64,000 nucleotides of DNA, taken from Solea solea (taxonomy: Eukaryota > Chordata > Actinopteri > Pleuronectiformes > Soleidae). Location: assembly GCF_958295425.1 (NCBI RefSeq), contig NC_081143.1:27426586-27490585 (forward strand), given 5' to 3'. Of this stretch, positions 45,080-56,529 are shown one piece after another. Position 1 is the first letter of the stretch, and the number at the start of each line of letters is the position of its first letter. The position numbers were made by a program, and so were the translations under genes. Under the pieces are notes generated by a model, which ran no database searches, was not told where the DNA came from, and saw only the letters and a program-made list of their open reading frames with translations.

Positions 45080-45310
45080 AAACTGGAGCAGAACTATGCA
45101 GGATTTATACTTATACTGGCGATAAGATAAAGGTTAGTGTTAGTGTTAGTGTTAATTTAGAGTTCATCCTGGCAGAGTCGGCAAAATAAGAAGTAGAGAA
45201 AAAACGTGGGAGGAAGCGAGGAGGAGCAAACGACTGTCTGTTTTTACAACAGTGAGAACAAAGAGGTAAACACAAGGGGGAGCTCCATTGGGAAAAAGGG
45301 CAAAAAACCA
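45080..45310 (+). repeat. Dispersed repeat copy (family of 51.3 and 55.2-55.8 kb)
   Basis: Shared in the same order with 55265-55740: gcagaactNtgcaggattt, a gttcatc/gttcgtc block with gcagagtcgg, a gcagagaaa block, and cagtgaga/gataaagaggt. A short (GTTAGT)n run at about 45134-45152 is an insertion in this copy. Family unknown. Confidence 0.5.
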
Positions 45311-45314
45311 ACCA

Positions 45315-46560
45315 GACATGCAGAGTTTTGTTCTGTTTCGGGGTCACCAGTAAAAGTCACACTGATTTGATGTAGTGGGAGGATAATTCATCAACAGTTC
45401 ATCCAACAGCAACAACAGTATGAGTCTATTTTCTTTAAGCACAAAAAACAACAACTTCTTGACTTCTCCTCTATCGCCGTTAGGAAACCACCAACACTTT
45501 GTGGTTTCGCAGCATAAAAGCAAGAACCCAGAGGACGAAGAGACGCGTCGTCCACCCCGCGCCGCTCTGACCTCCGTTTGTCTCCATCCGTCATCGACAC
45601 CCGCGTCTGACAGAGCGGTGGGATAAGAGAGGAGAGAACGGGTGAGTATGACATGAGAGTGTTGTGTGCTGAGGAAACAATCTGTGATTTATGAAGTGTC
45701 TCCAGCAGAAAAAGGCTGAGTTTAGTTAACATCACAGCTCTGGTCACCATTAAACATTTGTCACACTGTTTAGATTCTAATCCTGTGAGGTTTACGGTGT
45801 ATTTCACATTTCCATCTGTCAAACCCTCACTTAAGTGAGCGATGCCACATTTGTTATTTTGCAGGCGATTAAATAGCATTAAATAGCTACAAATGCTGTG
45901 ATACATTGAATTTTAAAGTCATTTTATCCATCAGCCAACATTAATAATTACCATTAATAATGGTGTTATATACATTGATATTACTTTGTATATTAATTGT
46001 AATAGTGTGAGATTTGACTCCTAATTACCACACTATTCCATATTATACAAAAACAGCAAATTTAGATAAATAAATGTATAAATGTGTCTAAAAATTGGTC
46101 TTTGACTCAGTAAATCTTTTTTTTAAGAATAAAAAACAGTTCATGTTGCCCACGTTTGTCTTTTTTGTGAAGATAAGCAAACAAAAAGTACTTTTATAAA
46201 TGAATCTCCTGAGCTGGATATTCATGCTGGCGGCCGCCAGTTGCTGACTCACTGATCTAGATGATATTTCCATATCATTACCATCCTATGGCCGTAAGTA
46301 AAGTTTGAGCTGACTTTATGTAAAAATGTTCACATTGTTTTCCTATAGTGGCTGATATAAAAAATGGTCTTACAAGAAAAGTATGATAAATGTTACGGCC
46401 GCTGGCCTGAGTCGTCTCCAGCCTGTGGATTTGATTCTAGAGGATATGCAAAGTAGGCTGTGAGGTTTCCCGACTGTCACTGACCAAGTGTGTGGAAGGT
46501 TTTTTTTTTTTTTTTTGTGGACGGGACAATGATTTTCTACCCACTGAAAAGTATGAAAGC
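45315..46560. other. Intergenic, no confident feature
   Basis: Includes a CpG-containing patch near 45540-45640 ending at a donor-like cgggtgagtat, and a 171-codon reverse frame (45391-45906) with no domain. The segment 46195-46330 is unique and enhancer-like (gagctggatattcatgctgg). A T-run lies at 46500-46516. Confidence 0.35.
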
Positions 46561-46565
46561 CCATT

Positions 46566-46833
46566 TCCTCATCTCATAATTTCAACTTTTTATCACATAA
46601 TTTAGACTTTATTTTACAATTGCGATGTTTTGCTCATAATTATGATTTTTTTATCTCGTAATTATGATTTTTATCTCGTAATTATGAGGTTTTATCTCAA
46701 AATTATTACTTTTATCTCATAATTTCAAGTCTTTGTCTCAAAATTATGACTTGTTATTTCATAATTATGACTTTTTATCTCAATATCGACCTTTTTATCT
46801 ATAATTTCGACTTGTTATCTCATAATTTTGAAA
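46566..46833 (+). repeat. About 20-22-bp minisatellite array 3 (atctcataattatgactttt)
   Basis: About 12 degenerate units of atctcataattatgactttt, with variants cgtaattatga and aaaattattac. AT-rich, with a palindromic taattatga core. Confidence 0.85.
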
Positions 46834-46839
46834 TTTTAA

Positions 46840-48235
46840 AAAGATTAGAGTCGATGTTTTCTTCACACCAGGTTCTTAGTATGATTTGAAACACTACATG
46901 TTGGGTTTGTGGTCATTTAAGACCGTTTTCATGTTGCATTGATTTTTTATTTTTTTTTCCAGTTTGAAATAGGATCTTTCTATTTGAAGAATCCTCTTTT
47001 GGTTGTGTTGCCTGTTCTCCTCTGATTATGCCACACTCTCCACCGTCGCGCGCGCTGCCTCGTAACAGCAGGCAAATATTTAAAACGACAAAACAACTGA
47101 TCCATTTGTGGAGGAGGAGATGACGCGTCGTCCTTCTAAAGTGCGTGGCTCTCGGCGTCACAGATCTGCATGTTTTAAAAATAATCCACAGAGCATAGTG
47201 CTTCTTCATAATTTACACCCCGAGGTCACACAAGCCAGCACCGCCAGCTCCGCCCCAAACTTGAACTTTTGAATTCCACATTCCTTTTTCCATAAAGTGA
47301 GGCCAAACAAAGTGCACCGCAGTTGTTCCTGAGTGTCTCCAAATGGAAACTGTGAAATATGGAGAGACAAAGAGGGACAGGAGAGAGAGAGAGAGGGAGG
47401 CAGAGGTCTACCTGTGTTATGGAGTGATGGAGGTTAAAAGGTTGTCACTGCCAAAAGCTGCTAATGGAAGAGTGAGTATCTGAACATAGCACCTCATGAC
47501 TCGGTGAAAGTGGGGCAAAGCAAACAGAGATGAATTAAAGAAGAGGGCAGGGGGGAAAAAAAGAACTAAAGGGTTGAAGGTGGTTGAGAAATGTTCAAAT
47601 TAAACGTCTGACAACAACAAATAAAGGAAATAAACTGCATTTTTGATTTTTTTCACTGATCAGTGACAATAAACACAAAATACAGTTTTAGTTTTTGTCT
47701 GTTTTTTTTAAAACAAGACACTTATTTCTTCTAAAGAGCCCGGTTTCGTTAAAGCAAACATTTTCTTATTAGTTCGGAAAAACACAACACATTTGTACGG
47801 TGGCCCTGAAGTGAAAAAAACAGGAAAACACAAAACAAAAGCACAACAGAAATAGAAAGTAGTAAAAAAGGTTTGTGATTTGCAGTTGTGCTTAGTTTAG
47901 TTTCCTATTTGCGGTGGTGATTTGACCTTCAGGGCCACCGTAGATGTGTTGTTTCTCGATAACCTCGATAAATCGTGTTTTTTTTAACGAGGTGAGTGCA
48001 AAGTTACGCAGCCCCAGACAATGACATGAAGGTTAAAAACAACAAACCTGATTTATGGTCAAAAAATATGAAACTGTGGCTTTAATATGATTCCCATCAA
48101 TGACTTGGACGGCTGGGTAAGCAAATGAAGCGCACCCTCACTTAAAGATTCAAACTTCTGTGATCAACAACGTTTAAACGAAACAATGTGGAAAGACATG
48201 CGATGTTTTTAATCATAGTAACGTAGATTAAAACA
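46840..48235. other. Intergenic, no feature seen
   Basis: Unique sequence with a short purine run near 47381-47400. No repeat family or coding signal recognised. Confidence 0.5.
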
Positions 48236-48238
48236 TAT

Positions 48239-48330
48239 TATTATTTATTTATTTATTTATTTATTGTTTATTTATTTATTTTGTATTTATTTATTTTGTA
48301 TTATTTATTAATAATAAATTATGAATGTAT
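48239..48330. repeat. (TTTA)n low-complexity tract
   Basis: About 90 bp of TTTA/TTTG tetramers. Confidence 0.85.
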
Positions 48331-48399
48331 TATTATTTATTTATTATTATAGATTGAAATTTATTATCAATACTTGTCAATAACTCCACTATAATACAG

Positions 48400-48700
48400 T
48401 GCAGCGTAGGTCTGTGGAGACCGGGTATTTATCTTGATCTGCGGCCACAGTGCGCGTGTGCTGTGGGACGCTGCACACAAGCACAAATCAAGCCAAGAAA
48501 AATTGCAGATTGCAACATTCATCAGAATTCTCCTAGCAACCAGGCAGTCAAGCTGCCACTGTGCTCGACTGAAACCTCCGGGATGGCAGCCGCCGAGTCA
48601 TTTCTTTATTTAAACCAACAGAGTAAGTGAGGACCATGATTTCTCCTTCAGGCTTATTTTGACTGTTTTCTCACACTGCGGCAACTTGGACAAATCTTCC
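48400..48700. promoter_or_regulatory. Candidate enhancer-like unique block
   Basis: Repeat-free balanced sequence with gggtatttatcttgatctgc (about 48423), cacaaatcaagccaag, attgcagattgcaacattca (about 48502-48521; C/EBP-like attgcNNaat arrangement) and cctagcaaccaggcag (RFX-like cctagcaac). No coding signal. Confidence 0.3.
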
Positions 48701-49054
48701 CTGTCAGACTTTTCTTTTTTTTTTTTTTTTTAGGAGTGAGCTGCAGCGTGTGTCCTCAGAGCAGGACTTGACTGGCCGTGGGCTAAGATCAATGTCAGAG
48801 CCTTTCAAATGATGTGGAACTCTGTGTAAGCCAAAGCAAGAGTCCAGGACTGCTATTAGCCCAGGGCTGCGAGCAAGGCCACAGAGGTTAAACTGCATCG
48901 CCACTGCATCTGTTTGAATCCCTGCGAGTGCTCGTCTGTGTCCGTGTTCCTTTCACGTCGTCTCAACCTCTGTGTGTTAACATGGACGCCTTCCTCCAAA
49001 TAAATCCACCAAATAAAGTCACTACAACTCAACATCGGTTACATAATGGCTCAT

Positions 49055-49190
49055 TTACACCAGCATTACGACCCAGTATTTTTTCAGTAAACTGCTGGTT
49101 CCAACACAAGCATGCGTCACAGGAAGAAGAATCAAGCCGAACAGCATCGAAGTGTAGATCACTTAAAAAGACTTAACAATCCTCAACTTG
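49055..49190 (+). mobile_element. Dispersed element, copy 3, without the minisatellite
   Basis: Aligns with copies 1 and 2 through ctggttccaa, agaatcaagccgaacagcat, gtagatcacttaaaaagact (49154-49173) and then directly into a taacaatcctcaa / aaatgtctcaaatctcaata / tttaac tail that in copy 1 lies beyond its array (3071-3140). It is the most diverged copy. Confidence 0.45.
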
Positions 49191-49194
49191 GGAA

Positions 49195-50080
49195 ATGTCT
49201 CAAATCTCAATATTTAACATTCTTACTTATTTAACTGCAAAGAAAAGTTTTCAGAAGTTAATTCCACTGCTCGAAAAAAATCCTGTTTTTCTGATAAAGG
49301 GTGTGGCAAAAAAAAAAAAACGAATAACCTTCGGTGGTTTCTGGTCACAAAATAAAAATAATTAAATTAAAAAACAAAGACAAAACTGAGGCAAAAATAA
49401 CGACGACGATGACGATGAGCCGCAAAAGTGACGCACTGTAGCTTTAACATGGCCACTGCGACTCAGACAAACCTCGTCCTCGACCACAAACGCCACAAAA
49501 TGAACTGCGTTTGTTTTTCAGGTCCATGTTAAAGGGGTTTTTATTGTGTTCATTTTGCTTTTATGAAAAGTGTTTTGACATTTTTGGCTTCATTTTATGG
49601 CCGATTTAGGAAAAACACCGACAATGTCCAGCAAACTCATTTTAAATGCTTCCATCTGGCAGATTGATTTTCCCTCTCTCGTCATTTTGCAGAAGCAGAC
49701 TCGAAATGCCTCAAGGTCTTTTTTGTTTTAAACTGTATTAGTGTTTTAAAAAGAAAAAAAGTATTTAAAATGATTTATTACTGGTGTTTTAGGAGCAAAC
49801 CGGTTCCCGTCTGGTATAAAAACGATCAGGAGTGTCAAATATAACAGAACTCTCACTGTCACAGTGAATGTTTACAGTGTATTATGAAGCAAAAACGTGT
49901 TATAATTCTATATATTTTTTTGCTGTGTGTGACATAATAGTTTTGTAATTAACGCAGCCTGAGCTTTATTATCATCATCTGCTGCACAGCTCAGAGAAAT
50001 CAGCAAATAACTCCACTTGACTCTCTGCCCGTCCTTGCACTGGATCTACTTATTGTGCAAAATAAATGAAATATAAACTG
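49195..50080. other. Intergenic, no feature seen
   Basis: Unique AT-rich sequence with a 13-nt A-run near 49309-49321. Confidence 0.5.
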
Positions 50081-50084
50081 GAAC

Positions 50085-50131
50085 GAGAGAGAGGGAGAGA
50101 GGGAGAGAGGGAGAGAGAGAGAGAGGGAGGA
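50085..50131. repeat. (GAGAGG)n purine tract
   Basis: About 47 bp of GAGA and GGGA units. Confidence 0.82.
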
Positions 50132-50272
50132 AAAACAAGTGGAAACTCTACTGTCTACTGTGAATACAACACGAGGGCAGAGAAAGTGTCCCTGCCCCAA
50201 CCCAGGAGAGACTGACAACAGTGTGTGTGTGTGTGTGAGACACACAGAGAGAGTGACAGGGACAGGGACATG

Positions 50273-50378
50273 GAAGCAGCAGCAGCATCAGCAGCAGCAT
50301 CAGCAGCAGCATCAGCAGCAGCATCAGCAGCAGCATCAGCAGCAGCATCAGCAGCAGCATCAGCAGCAGCAGCATCAC
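50273..50378 (+). repeat. 12-bp minisatellite (AGCAGCAGCATC)n
   Basis: About eight units of three AGC triplets plus one ATC. It gives AAAS or QQQH in forward frames and LLLM in reverse, all chance translations. Being in phase with codons, it keeps three frames open at once. Confidence 0.92.
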
Positions 50379-50506
50379 GATCCCCAGTGATTGTGGTTCC
50401 TTTGCTGATTACATATTCAGTCCTGACAGACGCTGAAGGCTGAATTCACTGGACAGTTACAGACAGTAAGACACACACATTGTGCACCTCTGAGACGTGG
50501 ACTGCC

Positions 50507-50542
50507 TCCCTCCCTCCCTCTCTCTCTCTCTCTCTCTCTCCA
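50507..50542. repeat. (CCCT)n/(CT)n tract
   Basis: CCCT units passing into CT dinucleotides. Confidence 0.85.
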
Positions 50543-51164
50543 TTCACCATTTATCTAAATGATAACGTGATAAAATGATAAAACACAATGAGATCTGACG
50601 AGGTTATCGACTCGTGATGGATATTCATGGATAGATTCGCTTCAGACGATCAACGCAGTGACAAATAAGTCTGATTTTATATGAAACTAAATCTCACTTT
50701 ACACTTTAAAATAAAAGTAAATGACCTACTCAGTTCATTCATCTAATAACTAGCAGGTTAATGAAGTTATTCATGTCAGTGATAACTGTTCACTTCACAG
50801 ATTTAACCTTCATTAAGTGTTTCTGTGTCGATGAAGTGAAGTGACACTTCATTTAAGTAATCCTTACTTAACCACTTACTGTTGTAAAGTCTATGTATGG
50901 TACCTATAGCATAGAATGAGCATTACACACCTATTATTAAGCAATTACTAACCATTATTGAGCCTTTATTCACGTTCCCTGTGAGTGAAAACATCAGAAT
51001 TGTGAGTGGAAATGCAGCATCACTCCAGGCTCTAATGAAATAAGTGAAGGTCACAGACAGACGGCTGCGTGCATCAGTCCTGCGTGAGAACCTGGTTCTG
51101 GACTGAGCCGACCTCAATGCATTCTTCAAACTTAAAGCAGATCTATGGAGTTTTATTATCCGAC

Positions 51165-51350
51165 AGTAATTTAAAGGAATACTTCACCGATTTGCATTTA
51201 GCTTTGTGTTACTAGAACAGAGGTAGTATTTTAGATACATTGTGTCGAGAAATATCTTCATTCATTTCTTTGTTACGTGTCCACCAGTGAAACTTCGGAG
51301 CCTTGAAACTGCAACGCTAATCCCGCACTTTTTAGACGGCTATAACATCA
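51165..51350 (+). mobile_element. Probable non-autonomous DNA-transposon end
   Basis: Begins taaaggaatacttcaccgat, then ttgcatttagctttgtgtta, a sequence start recurrent in fish genomes at the ends of short DNA transposons. The matching other end was not located. Confidence 0.4.
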
Positions 51351-51354
51351 TTAT

Positions 51355-51630
51355 GCGTGAGTTTAGACGTTCATCGCGGCAGAGTCGGTGAAAAAGACGC
51401 AGAGAAATCTGTTGTTCTGCAACCGGAGAACTTTGACACTTTGACTAGTACTTTATTTTGGCTGTAAACGGATGCTGACCGACATGGACATGGACATGGG
51501 AAGGGAGGAGTGAGGATAAAGAGGTAGACGATAGATGGATGGATGGAGGTTTACGTTAGTATCGTTAAAATATGAACTCCGACACTGTAGGGGGAGCTCC
51601 GACACCAGTTTCCACTTTAACTTCTTCACT
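51355..51630 (+). repeat. Dispersed repeat copy (family of 45.1 and 55.5 kb)
   Basis: Shared with 55555-55760: ttagacgttc, ggcagagtcggtg/gacgagccggtgg, a gcagagaaa block, cggatgctgaccg/cggatgccgaccg, ggaagggag, and gtgaggataaagaggt followed by gatggatgg. Collinear throughout. Confidence 0.6.
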
Positions 51631-51920
51631 TTACAAGGAAACAAGAGAATAACAAAGAGAATGGCGTTGGGTCAGGGAGGAGAACATGCTGATACAAAGT
51701 AAAATGAATCATGTGTGTAGTACAGGATCCGTGGTTGGACTCCGCCCCCCCGCCCCGCCTCCTCTTCCCATCCCTCCGTCACTGCAGCCATCCTAAAATC
51801 CATCTGTACCTCTAAATAAAGAGGTTAACATGACTGAGCCTGACTCGTAAATGTGATTACACAAGTGATTTTTTAGCCCATCTAACCGCTAATGTGACAG
51901 GCAGCCATTTTCTGCTAGAG

Positions 51921-51922
<2 letters not shown>

Positions 51923-51969
<47 letters not shown>
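51923..51969. repeat. (CA)n microsatellite
   Basis: About 47 bp of uninterrupted CA. Confidence 0.92.
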
Positions 51970-51971
<2 letters not shown>

Positions 51972-52125
51972 CAGAACACAGACAAACTCCCCAGACACTC
52001 ATAAAATTAGATGGACAGAGATGAGAGGAGGGATGGAGGGTGAGGAGGGGGGGAGGAGGTGGGCGGGTTCAGGGACATCTATGGGGAGGGAGGAATTTGA
52101 TTGTTATTGCTTTCCCAGTCTGAGC

Positions 52126-52128
<3 letters not shown>

Positions 52129-52161
<33 letters not shown>
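52129..52161. repeat. (GT)n microsatellite
   Basis: About 33 bp of GT. Confidence 0.9.
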
Positions 52162-52165
<4 letters not shown>

Positions 52166-52194
52166 AACACACATGGTCACGGACATGAAGTCAA

Positions 52195-52525
52195 ATGTTG
52201 AGGTTCATTTTACATTAGAACTTGGAGGTCGGAAACTGGGAGTGACGTTACTCGTATCTTCTCGTTGCCGACAGGATATGGCATGCGTACGTCTCATTAC
52301 CGTAACTCCACGATATGTTGGATATCTAGAACATTCGGACACTACCTCAAGGCAGAGAAATAGACTGTTGCGCGCATATACTCGGCATTACGGTAGCCTC
52401 TAGCCTCGGGACCTCTGCTAGCACCGAGCGTCCAATCACGGACGAGATTCACCGGCGCGCCACACGTTTGTGACGTCAGCTTCTCAGTAATTACCGTAAT
52501 AACTTAAAGTAACCGTAATTCCTAA
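52195..52525. other. Unassigned block with repeated ttaccgtaa motif
   Basis: The motif ttaccgtaa or close variants occurs at about 52298, 52387 (reverse), 52491 and 52509. CpG and unusual restriction-like motifs (gcatgcgtacg, ggcgcgcc) are frequent. It begins with a phrase similar to the repeat at 44636. Probably transposon-derived, family not identified. Confidence 0.35.
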
Positions 52526-53093
52526 TTGCACATTTTCCCATTTTCAAATTCATATTCTAATTGAATAACTTAATTAGTCTGTGAGTACTTTAATTATAAT
52601 GTAGTTGAAGGAAATGCTGAAATATTGATGGTTGAGAAAACAGAAATACTTACTCTCCATTATTTACCTCAATAATCGTGCACTTATATACATTATTTGT
52701 AAATAGGAATGTCTCTTTGAATACAGAGAAAAAGGCAGATTATCGTAAAACTAACGCGTTACACTGAAGCAAAGTACTTTCTATAGTAATTATTATGAAA
52801 ATATGAAACCCATGATAATAAGCCATTGTGTTTTGTTTTTTTAAAAAACATTGTTCTCTTTTGGAAAACATACAGAAGCTTCTTCGATCACCAGTTTCTG
52901 TATAGAGTTTTAAAAAAAGAAAGGAAAACAGGAAATGAATAACTCACATTTACACACACACACACTGTGTGTTGTTTGTACTTTAAATGGCTCTGGCCTC
53001 ACAATACAGGATCCATTGTGTTTAGTTTGTCTGAACAATAAATGGTGATGGAGCGCATGTGATGATGCCAGAAGAGATAGAAAACACACAAAG

Positions 53094-53164
53094 GGAGGGA
53101 GAGAGAGAGCGCGCGAGAGAGAGAGGCAGAGAGAGACAGAGAGAGACAGAGAGAGAGAGAGAGA
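53094..53164. repeat. (GA)n tract
   Basis: About 70 bp of GA/GAGACA units. It is answered by a complementary CT tract at 53220-53246, so the two can pair. Confidence 0.85.
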
Positions 53165-53308
53165 AGAAAAGCAGCAGAATCTTTATCTCTTTGTTTCTCT
53201 GTTGCCGTCTCTTTCCTCTTCCTCTCTCTCTCTCTCTCTCTCTCCCTCCCATTCAAGACAAATGTGACACTCGGGACTCCCCCCTTTCCACTCTCTCCTG
53301 ATGGATAG

Positions 53309-53359
53309 CACACACACACACACACACACACATATATAGCGTGTGTGTGTGTGTGTGTG
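53309..53359. repeat. Inverted (CA)n / (GT)n pair
   Basis: CA 53309-53332, 8-bp spacer tatatagc, GT 53341-53359. Confidence 0.9.
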
Positions 53360-53437
53360 GGGCTGGGGGGCTAACTATTACGGGAATTGTCATTCGCCGA
53401 TCATTCGTCTGCATTTGTAAACCATCAACGTCAAGAG

Positions 53438-53439
<2 letters not shown>

Positions 53440-53471
<32 letters not shown>

Positions 53472-53504
53472 CTTTGACTGGCGTGTGTGTGTGTGTGTGT
53501 GTGT
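53440..53504. repeat. Inverted (CA)n / (GT)n pair
   Basis: CA 53440-53469, 13-bp spacer, GT 53483-53504. A further GT tract lies at 53588-53621. Confidence 0.9.
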
Positions 53505-53584
53505 CATTTTCCATCATCTAATCTCCAAAACTCACATTAAGAACATTAGAGACAGATCATGTATCACTGGCCTGAGTCTGTGTC

Positions 53585-53622
<38 letters not shown>

Positions 53623-53624
53623 GA

Positions 53625-54365
53625 CACGTCCACTGCCTCTTGATGCTGATGGGTTGTAAATGCAGATTGATCATTATTTTGGACAGAAAGAAAGAAAGAA
53701 AGAACATATTATTATCAAACACTGGGTCGCGGCACACACATGGGTCACAGGAGATGTGTTTTTGGTCACTAAACATTTGCTGGATGTGTATAAGTTTAAA
53801 ATAACATGAATAAAATGGAGTGGGTTGTCCGTAAATGAACTTTGACTTCACATAAAGTCAAGTCATTTTCTGCTGAACGTACACAGGAAACAGAACAGCG
53901 TTCTCTTTCAGCCTCTGTGCCGTTTAAAAACATGCAGTAATAAGATAAAGTCAAATATTCATGTTTCTGAGCCACAGTAACCAAATATATATACAGTAGA
54001 AATATAGAGAAGAATAACTGTGATGTATTAACTTTCAAATATCCCAATATTTAAGCTGACAAAGCATAAAAAAACAGTCTGGCCTTAATTTTGCCCTATT
54101 TTTGTCTCTGTTATTTATTCTTCTGTGTACAGACGTCTTCCAGTATTTGTGTTCAGTATTAAATTAGAAAATAGCTGAAAACTGTGGCGTCCATGCAGAC
54201 CACTCTGATACTGGGAATATTCATCATAAGTAATATGTCATGTCGACTTATGTGTTTATGTGCATTTTACAAACCAACAAAACCATTTGTTTTAGATCAT
54301 TGAACACACCCAATGATACGGAAAAGGATTAGGGCCACACAGGAAAAAAATATTTATAGTTTTAT
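53625..54365. other. Intergenic, no feature seen
   Basis: Unique sequence with a short (AAAG)n run (about 53686-53703). Confidence 0.5.
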
Positions 54366-54368
54366 AGT

Positions 54369-54713
54369 TCTGACTTTGAAGTCAGAATTCTGAGTTTAAA
54401 TTCTGAGAATAAAGTCAGCATTCTGAGAATAAGGTCTGAATTCTGAGATTAAATTCTGAGAATAAGTCAGAATTCTGAGAATAAAGTCTGAATTCTGAGT
54501 TTAAATTCTGAGAATAAGTCAGAATTCTGAGTTTAAATTCTGAGAATAAAGTCAGAATTCTGAGTTTAAATTCTGAGAATAAGTCTGAATTCTGAGAATA
54601 AAGTCTGAATTCTGAGAATAAAGTCAGAATTCTGAGTTTAAATTTGGAGAATAAAGTCAGAATTCTGGGTTTAAATTCTGAGAATAAAGTCTGAATTCTG
54701 AGAATAAAGTCAG
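54369..54713 (+). repeat. About 19-20-bp minisatellite array 4 (gaattctgagaataaagtca)
   Basis: About 18 units of agtcagaattctgagaataa, alternating with tgagtttaaattctgagaat. The palindromic core gaattc is retained in almost every unit. Reverse open frames over it are repetitive translations only. Confidence 0.92.
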
Positions 54714-54719
54714 AAAACA

Positions 54720-55240
54720 AATATTTTTAATCCTCTTCCGTAGAATGACACCATCTTAAAATGCTAAATGATATATAATTATGTGAAATAACAGTTTCAT
54801 ACAGTACATCTCTACTCCGAAGTTTAATTTGACAACTTTTCACACGTTTCACCACATTTTCTTCTCAGTTATCGTCAGTTTTTTGATTTCTTACTTGATT
54901 TCTTTCCCTATGTTTATTTCACTCTGATACCAAAATAATTCCAGTCAGGCTGCGACAATAAATGATTTTACTGTACGTTTTCTCACCATTTTCTCAAGAA
55001 TATAAGAAAATTGTTTCTTTTTTCTTTCTGAAAATTCGATTCAAGGACAGACTGAGAGAACGCTGACGTGTGACGAGGCGCACACACACACACACACACA
55101 CAGAGTCTGTGTAAAGTGACTCAGCGAGATCCATCTGTCAAACATGACTGGTAAACACCAGGCAATATGGGCTCCAGAACGTGTGAGAAAAAGAGGTTGG
55201 GAAGGTCATGCGTCTCCGAATCCTCACATCACCCGTCTCA
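54720..55240. other. Intergenic, one CA tract
   Basis: CA at 55080-55102, otherwise unique AT-rich sequence. Confidence 0.5.
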
Positions 55241-55244
55241 TATC

Positions 55245-55995
55245 CATGTGAAAAACACGAGCAAACGCAGAACTGTGCAGGATTTTTTACCCTGATTTAA
55301 TAGTGACCATGATTCCAGATCTTGCGAGAAAGGCTAATTCTTTACGGCACCACAACTCAACTCAACTCAAGCTTATGGATAGATCCCATTAAAAAAAAAC
55401 AGTAAAAATAGAAAGCAGCAAAACAAAAAAGTCCAAAGAGTCCAACTCAACCTGTGTTAAATGGAGTAATTGTAGGTTTTTTAACACACTCAACAGTCTG
55501 TCAGACTACACACACACATGTTAACAACTGTAGACGAAGGCAGCGTTAGCATTATTTTAGACGTTCGTCGTGGACGAGCCGGTGGAAAACAAGCAGAGAA
55601 AAACATCGGAGCGAGGATTAAAAACACGGATGCCGACCGGCTGGACGTGGTCATGGCTCCACGTCATGAAAACAATAGAGGGGAAGGGAGATGGGAGCAT
55701 CAGCAGTGAGAGTTTTGAACAACAGTGAGGATAAAGAGGTGGATGATGGATGGACTTGAGCTGTAATCTGACCTTAAAAGTTACGCCCGAGCCCGTTCAC
55801 AGCCCGGCATTATTCAAATGTGCGCACGCACACAGCTCTTTGGTGTTTAGTCAAGAATGAGTCATTTACACGTCGGCCACTTGGAGGTTGGAACAAAGAA
55901 ATAAAATAAGTCATTTCCTCAGTGGGTTTCGACTCCGGAACCTCTGGACCTCTGAACCTCTGCCGGTTCCAGGCAAAGATCTTCAGCTCTAGGAT
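55245..55995 (+). repeat. Dispersed repeat, longest copy
   Basis: Shows in one stretch the blocks that occur separately elsewhere: gcagaactgtgcaggattt (as at 45089), ttagacgttcgtc to gataaagaggtggatgatgg (as at 51.4 and 45.2 kb), and cagcccggcattattca to gatcttcagctctag (as at 35.8-36.3 kb). This suggests a single element longer than 700 bp. Short open frames only; class unknown. Confidence 0.5.
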
Positions 55996-55999
55996 GGAC

Positions 56000-56525
56000 A
56001 CATGTTCACGGTGGCGTACCGCTGTAAGACACTGTTTCACGTAGTTTAAGACGCTAAACGACGGTTGTTGAGTTAATTTCAGTGAGCTATTCTTCAAATC
56101 TGCAGTAAGTAAAATGTCCATTGATTTCTTGAGGAAGGATGATTATTAAAAACCTAAGAAAATAGTTTTTGTACCAGGGCCTGGAGGAGTATGAGCGTCA
56201 TAAAAATGATCCATAACTCTTGCAATGAGTTAAAATCTGCCGAAAAACTGAACTTTTGATTATTTTGAAATTAACGTCAAAATCAGTCCATTATGAGTGA
56301 TATAGAGACAAAGAAAAGCTGTAAGTATAGATTTCCACTGTTCAAAATCACAATCAATTCCAACCCTCACACCATTGTAGACCTATCAGTTTTAAAATGC
56401 ATTTACAGTATTTTATATCATGATATTTGTTTCTAAACTGGACAAAATATCTGTAATATTACAGCACAATGTGATTCTCACAGCAGTGTCAAAAAATTAG
56501 GTACAGTTTGGGCTTCAGCAGCCAC
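56000..56525. other. Intergenic, no feature seen
   Basis: Unique AT-rich sequence without recognisable features. Confidence 0.5.
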
Positions 56526-56529
56526 ACCA

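Noticed and set aside
45420..45650. First exon ending at a gtgagt donor near 45641
   Set aside because: The donor match is good but the open frame ends before it and no other gene signal is present.
45391..45906. 171-codon reverse open frame
   Set aside because: No domain, and the translation has no protein-like organisation; one long chance frame per strand is expected in 64 kb.
50139..50443. Polyglutamine/polyalanine open frames
   Set aside because: They are translations of the 12-bp AGCAGCAGCATC array in several frames; nothing outside the array looks coding.
54415..54720. Leu/Phe/Ser repeat protein resembling a leucine-rich repeat
   Set aside because: Exact translation of the 20-bp minisatellite; the repeat is at DNA level.
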